Shown here piece after piece: positions 6,854 through 9,606 of a DNA stretch of 9,606 bases. Numbering within the stretch: the first letter of the stretch is position 1; the number at the start of each line of letters is the position of its first letter. The notes beneath the pieces were generated by a model. The model had not been told where the DNA came from. It made no database searches and was given only the letters and a program-made list of their open reading frames with translations. The DNA is from Clostridiaceae bacterium (lineage in GTDB: Bacteria > Bacillota > Clostridia > DSM-8532): contig JAAYGP010000352.1 in NCBI GenBank assembly GCA_012727625.1, positions 1 through 9,606 of the forward strand, in the 5' to 3' direction. The translations under genes and the position numbers were made by a program.

Positions 6854-8125
6854 TCACACAATGGGAGCAAGAAGCAGTATTTCCTCGTTGCTGTTGTAAA
6901 TAGAGTTAAACTGAGTAATGGGAAGCGGATTTCTTCCCAGTCCTGCTTCAATTGTGTATCCCGGCCTTTGAAATTCTTCAATGAACCAGTCTTTGAAGCC
7001 GGCATAAGCAGCTTCATAAGGTGTAAACGAAAGGGCATAACCGCTTGCCCGGGAGAAAATTTCACCAATCTGGCGAGCGCGCGGAATTTGCATATTTTTG
7101 TAAAGCCAATAAATAACCTGGCCCTGGGTATGGTAAGACAAAACCAGCTTAAAATTATACGCCCTTGTGAAATTAACCATTGCGCGGGTTTCAGGCTCTG
7201 AAAGGGGAGAGGGTCCACCATATCGGGTCGGGCCGGGTCCAAATATTCCAAGGGACGGTTCCTGCGCTTTTGCATCTTCCCAGCATGCAGGTTAGTTGCG
7301 GTTCAAATCTGTACCCCGGATATTGGCCTGCCACACCTGTGAGAAAGGAAGCCCTGTTGTATTCTGTTGAAGCAGCTGATTGTAGTATGGATTATCAGGT
7401 TTTAACCCTTCCAGCACAAGGTTTACGCCATCAGGATTAACCATGGGAACGATATAAATACTTGTGCTGTTCCATATTTCTCGGATATTGTACCCACGGA
7501 TTGTTGTACCCTGTGCATATGCCCGCAGGAAATTTTCAATGAATTTCATTAGCAGCGGAGTGGTTATCCATTCAAGGGCATGATGTGCCGCATTGTAATG
7601 AACCTCTACAGGCCCTGTTCCCAAACGGATGTAATACAAGTTTTTTCCAAGTACGCTTTGTCCTATCACGCCGGTTTCAATAAAGGGGTACCTTGCTTCA
7701 AGGCCGTCAATATCGGTTTCCAGAATTTCATAAGTATAATCTACATCCGTAAAAACCACATCAATACCATAAGGAATGGTAATTATCTGTCCACCCCTGA
7801 GATAAAGCGGATTAATACACGGATTTGCCGTAAGAATTGCATTTACAGTCGTATAATAACATTGTGCCAGTTTATACAGAGTATCGCCCGGTTTGATGGT
7901 GTATGTGTCGTATCCGCGCAAAAAACTCTGAAAATAATTCCATGTTACAGGCCCTACGATTCCGTCAGGAACAAGGCCGTTATCCCTTTGGAAAGCGATA
8001 ACAGCCTGCCTGGTCTGTGTACCGAATATACCATCAACGGCACCCGGGTTATATCCTATTCTTGAAAGCAAACTTTGAATAAGCTTAACATAGGGACCAC
8101 GAGAACCGAAAGCCAAAGTTTCCAT
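6854..8125 (-). pseudogene. peptidoglycan-binding/LysM/M14 family peptidase (gamma-D-glutamyl-diamino acid endopeptidase type) interrupted by in-frame TAA
   Basis: Reads as one 423-codon gene for a zinc peptidase that likely cleaves gamma-D-Glu-diaminopimelate bonds in peptidoglycan or spore cortex. Domains: peptidoglycan-binding (3-65; SRGPYVKLIQSLL, DGIFGTQTRQAVIAFQ), LysM (74-118; YTIKPGDTLYKLA), M14 peptidase (about 130-423). Zinc ligands His182 and Glu185 (HALEW) and the Asn275/Arg276 substrate motif (DLNRN) precede codon 278, which is TAA (7292-7294) where relatives usually have an aromatic residue. The same frame continues for 145 codons with GPSPLSEPET, the third zinc His332 (LSYHTQG), the catalytic Glu393 (PGYTIEAG) and a TGA stop. 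Without readthrough the 277-residue product lacks both and should be inactive. ATG at 8125 is preferred, five bases after GGTGA; GTG codons at 8137 and 8134 are alternatives. No signal peptide. Nonsense mutation, sequence error or recoding remain possible. Confidence 0.88.
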
Positions 8126-8134
8126 TTTTTTCAC

Positions 8135-8176
8135 CACACATAGAAATACTTTTACTACATAATATAACTATGTGTG
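8135..8176 (-). promoter_or_regulatory. 9-bp inverted repeat in the peptidase leader, abutting its ribosome binding site
   Basis: CACACATAG (8135-8143) and CTATGTGTG (8168-8176) are exact reverse complements separated by 24 bases. On the - strand message the stem's 3' arm runs straight into GGTGA and the ATG at 8125, so folding could limit ribosome access, or the DNA repeat could bind a regulator. The AU-rich loop makes the stem's stability uncertain. Confidence 0.45.
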
Positions 8177-8194
8177 AAAATGGTTACTTTTCTT

Positions 8195-8223
8195 TTTATA
8201 CCACATGAAAGTTTTGTTTTCAG
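8195..8223 (-). promoter_or_regulatory. sigma-A-like promoter of the M14 peptidase gene
   Basis: On the - strand CTGAAA (8218-8223) and TATAAA (8195-8200) are 17 bases apart, and TGG just before the -10 gives an extended TGn element. The predicted start near 8188 leaves a leader of about 60 bases that contains the inverted repeat at 8135-8176. Independent transcription fits the 197-base gap to the upstream DUF1861 gene. Confidence 0.5.
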
Positions 8224-8324
8224 ACATCGCATTGCAGAACTTCAGCAAAACACATCCCTTGTGAAAAAATCTCCTGGTTTTGCCGTTACACAATATCTGA
8301 TCAGAACAGTGGTTTTAAATATAT

Positions 8325-9272
8325 TTATATTTCATACTGGATAAAAGGGTCAGGAATTACAATCCTGTGCGCTTCCGCGTCACTAACACCTGCATATAGG
8401 GTTGCTTTTCCATTGTTTTCCCGGATAAGGCCGCCACTGAAGATTACATCTGCCAAATCAGGCTTTTTAGCAGCTCCTTCTTCAAAGTCATCACGTATTG
8501 CAATAATTTCAAGAGGAGATGTTTCACCGGTTTCGGGATTAAGTGAAAATACAATGGAATAATAATGTCTGTTTCTATACATGTCATAGCAGGCTATATG
8601 TCCTAACGCGCCTATCAGGCCATTCTTCAATAAATGTGCCTCGTTTACGCCGCCCCATTCTTCCTTTATGAATTGGTTCCTGATTAATCTGGCATTCATT
8701 ATTGTTTCAGGGTTAAGTTCATCGAGAGTATTAATTATGGTGAAGCCAATGGTTCCGCGCCCTCCGATTTTTCCATGAGGTCTTGTAAAGACACCAATAC
8801 GACCGTCTTTCAGCTGTATCAGCCTGATATCTTTCATAAGAACGGGGCCTTTTGCGAAATATTTCAGCTGGTTTATTGTTTTACCCCTGAAAAATAAAGT
8901 TTTCCAGCACAAATAACCATGCTTTTCAGGATGCGGGCGAACTTCGACCCCACCAAAGACAAGCTCTCCGTTTATTCTTGTTACGAATGGGTCCTGCAGC
9001 TTAAAACTTATGGTATTTCTTCTGGGTCTCCATACATTATCGGAACAGGTGAAGAATATAATATCAGAATATTCCGAATCTCTTGCCTCAACACGGCCTG
9101 CAATTACAAGTTCGCCTTCATCTTCAAAGGGAGCGGTGATATTGTATACATCTCTGCCGTCCACACCCTCGAAAATAAGCTTTTCACCCTTATAATTGCG
9201 TTCTTTTGACAAATATTCATTAAGCAATTCCTTGATTGTCTTTATTTTCGGTTCCTCCAATACTTTTATCAT
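8325..9272 (-). CDS. DUF1861 family protein, probable five-bladed beta-propeller
   Basis: Protein of 315 aa that I place in the DUF1861 family, whose function is not established. The ATG at 9272 follows GAGGAG (9278-9283). After a charged N-terminal helix (to about 25) the chain has repeated strand-turn units that look like propeller blades: about 40-82 (NITAPFEDEGELVIAGRVE), 92-130 (DPFVTRINGELVFGGVEVRP), 146-180 (DIRLIQLKDGRIGVFTRP), 209-245 (VNEAHLLKNGLIGALGHIA) and 274-306 (DVIFSGGLIRENNGKATLYAG). The pattern of short beta hairpins with acidic and His/Arg turns resembles the GH43/GH130 glycoside hydrolase and phosphorylase fold, so a carbohydrate-related role is a reasonable guess only. 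There is no signal peptide, which suggests a cytoplasmic protein acting on imported or internal sugars. It has its own promoter and no sugar-transport neighbours in view. No clear terminator follows it. Confidence 0.75.
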   Translation of the reverse strand: MIKVLEEPKIKTIKELLNEYLSKERNYKGEKLIFEGVDGRDVYNITAPFEDEGELVIAGRVEARDSEYSDIIFFTCSDNVWRPRRNTISFKLQDPFVTRINGELVFGGVEVRPHPEKHGYLCWKTLFFRGKTINQLKYFAKGPVLMKDIRLIQLKDGRIGVFTRPHGKIGGRGTIGFTIINTLDELNPETIMNARLIRNQFIKEEWGGVNEAHLLKNGLIGALGHIACYDMYRNRHYYSIVFSLNPETGETSPLEIIAIRDDFEEGAAKKPDLADVIFSGGLIRENNGKATLYAGVSDAEAHRIVIPDPFIQYEI

Positions 9273-9390
9273 GTGCTCTCCTCGGAAAAAAATTATTTTA
9301 TTTTGACTGATTTTTAAACGGTTCAGTTACCGCTTATGTGTTATAATGCGCCCCTTTGATGTTATAGTCTTCAAAAACAAAAGCTTTGCA

Positions 9391-9405
9391 GAACATAAAA
9401 TGTTC
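9391..9405. promoter_or_regulatory. palindrome at the DUF1861 transcription start, candidate operator
   Basis: GAACAT-AAA-ATGTTC is a perfect 6-bp inverted repeat with a 3-base centre. It would cover about +6 to +20 of the transcript predicted from the promoter at 9417-9445, a usual position for a repressor site. The half-site is close to the GAAC/GTTC cores of several regulators, but I cannot assign one. Confidence 0.4.
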
Positions 9406-9416
9406 AACACGGCTGT

Positions 9417-9445
9417 ATTATAATATGCCTGAATATGTTTTGCAA
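9417..9445 (-). promoter_or_regulatory. sigma-A-like promoter of the DUF1861 gene
   Basis: On the - strand TTGCAA (9440-9445) and an exact TATAAT (9417-9422) are separated by 17 bases, the best-matched promoter in the window. The start is expected near 9410, giving a leader of about 138 bases before the ATG at 9272, long enough for post-initiation control. Confidence 0.65.
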
Positions 9446-9529
9446 TACCTTTTTTACTATGATTTTTCAATATTATTATAAAAATATGTTATGTCCGATA
9501 ATTCTTTATTTAATGGATTAAAATAATAA

Positions 9530-9558
9530 ATGGCGACTGTTTGGCCAACAGCCGCCAT
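9530..9558 (-). terminator. probable terminator of a - strand gene right of the window
   Basis: ATGGCG (9530-9535) pairs with CGCCAT (9553-9558) and CTGTT (9537-9541) with AACAG (9547-9551), with one A/C mismatch and a TGGCC loop. On the - strand the stem is followed by TTTATTATTTTAAT, a usable U-rich tail; on the + strand the following CTAAATTATG is poorer. This implies a gene on the - strand ending beyond 9606. Confidence 0.6.
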
Positions 9559-9606
9559 CTAAATTATGTATTTAGTGTAAATATGAAGCAGCTATTTGTC
9601 TAAAGA

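Larger units (their letters stand above)
9273..9606. other. 334-base gene-free region at the right edge
   Basis: AT-rich, with no credible reading frame on either strand. It holds the DUF1861 promoter and its leader of about 138 bases, a palindrome at the predicted transcription start, a small CGGT/ACCG stem (about 9319-9332), and a hairpin at 9530-9558 that probably ends a - strand gene beyond the window. Confidence 0.7.

Noticed and set aside
6841..7275. Long open frames overlapping the 3' part of the peptidase gene (also 6794-7201 on the + strand)
   Set aside because: They are other-frame readings of the M14 tail; the peptidase frame itself carries the family motifs (LSYHTQG, PGYTIEAG), the others have none.
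7180..7300. Frameshift as the cause of the broken M14 gene
   Set aside because: The N-terminal and C-terminal parts are in the same frame; codons between (PACWEDAKAQ, GPSPLSEPET) read through correctly, so only the TAA at 7292-7294 interrupts it.
8245..8305. Terminator for the DUF1861 gene (GCAAAAC/GTTTTGC repeat, TCTGATCAGA palindrome)
   Set aside because: The repeat arms are short with a 25-base gap, the palindrome has no loop, and neither is followed by a U-tract on the - strand.

Overview
The window looks like chromosomal DNA from a low-GC Firmicute of class Clostridia. Three things point there: strong AGGAGG/GGAGG-type ribosome binding sites, sigma-A-like promoters (two have an exact TATAAT box), and above all an IspH reductase fused to ribosomal protein S1, downstream of cmk and plsC, which is a clostridial arrangement. 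The relatives may be cellulolytic clostridia of the Acetivibrio/Ruminiclostridium type, but that is only an impression. I see no IS element, phage gene, CRISPR array, rRNA or tRNA.

Left part (1-5767, all + strand): an HI0933/BaiN-type flavoprotein cut by the left edge; a small unrecognised membrane-anchored protein; a HutP-family RNA-binding protein with its own promoter and leader; then a tight housekeeping cluster of cmk (CMP kinase), plsC (acylglycerol-phosphate acyltransferase) and ispH-rpsA (isoprenoid synthesis plus S1-type RNA binding). The cluster ends at a clear hairpin terminator (about 5790-5832). It joins nucleotide, phospholipid, isoprenoid and translation functions, which fits growth-linked expression.

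Middle (5966-6763, +): a single-domain CheR chemotaxis methyltransferase, separate from other chemotaxis genes. It converges on the next gene across a hairpin that could terminate transcription in both directions.

Right part (6854-9272, - strand): a peptidoglycan-binding/LysM/M14 peptidase gene interrupted by one in-frame TAA exactly in the conserved LNRN motif region, with the rest of the reading frame intact; and a DUF1861-family protein behind a good promoter with a palindrome at the predicted transcription start. The final 334 bases hold no gene; they carry that promoter and leader, and a hairpin that probably terminates a - strand gene beyond the right edge.

The best leads are the nonsense-interrupted M14 peptidase, the hairpin abutting its ribosome binding site, the HutP homologue placed before cmk instead of histidine genes, and the palindrome at the DUF1861 promoter. 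I found no convincing new multi-gene system.
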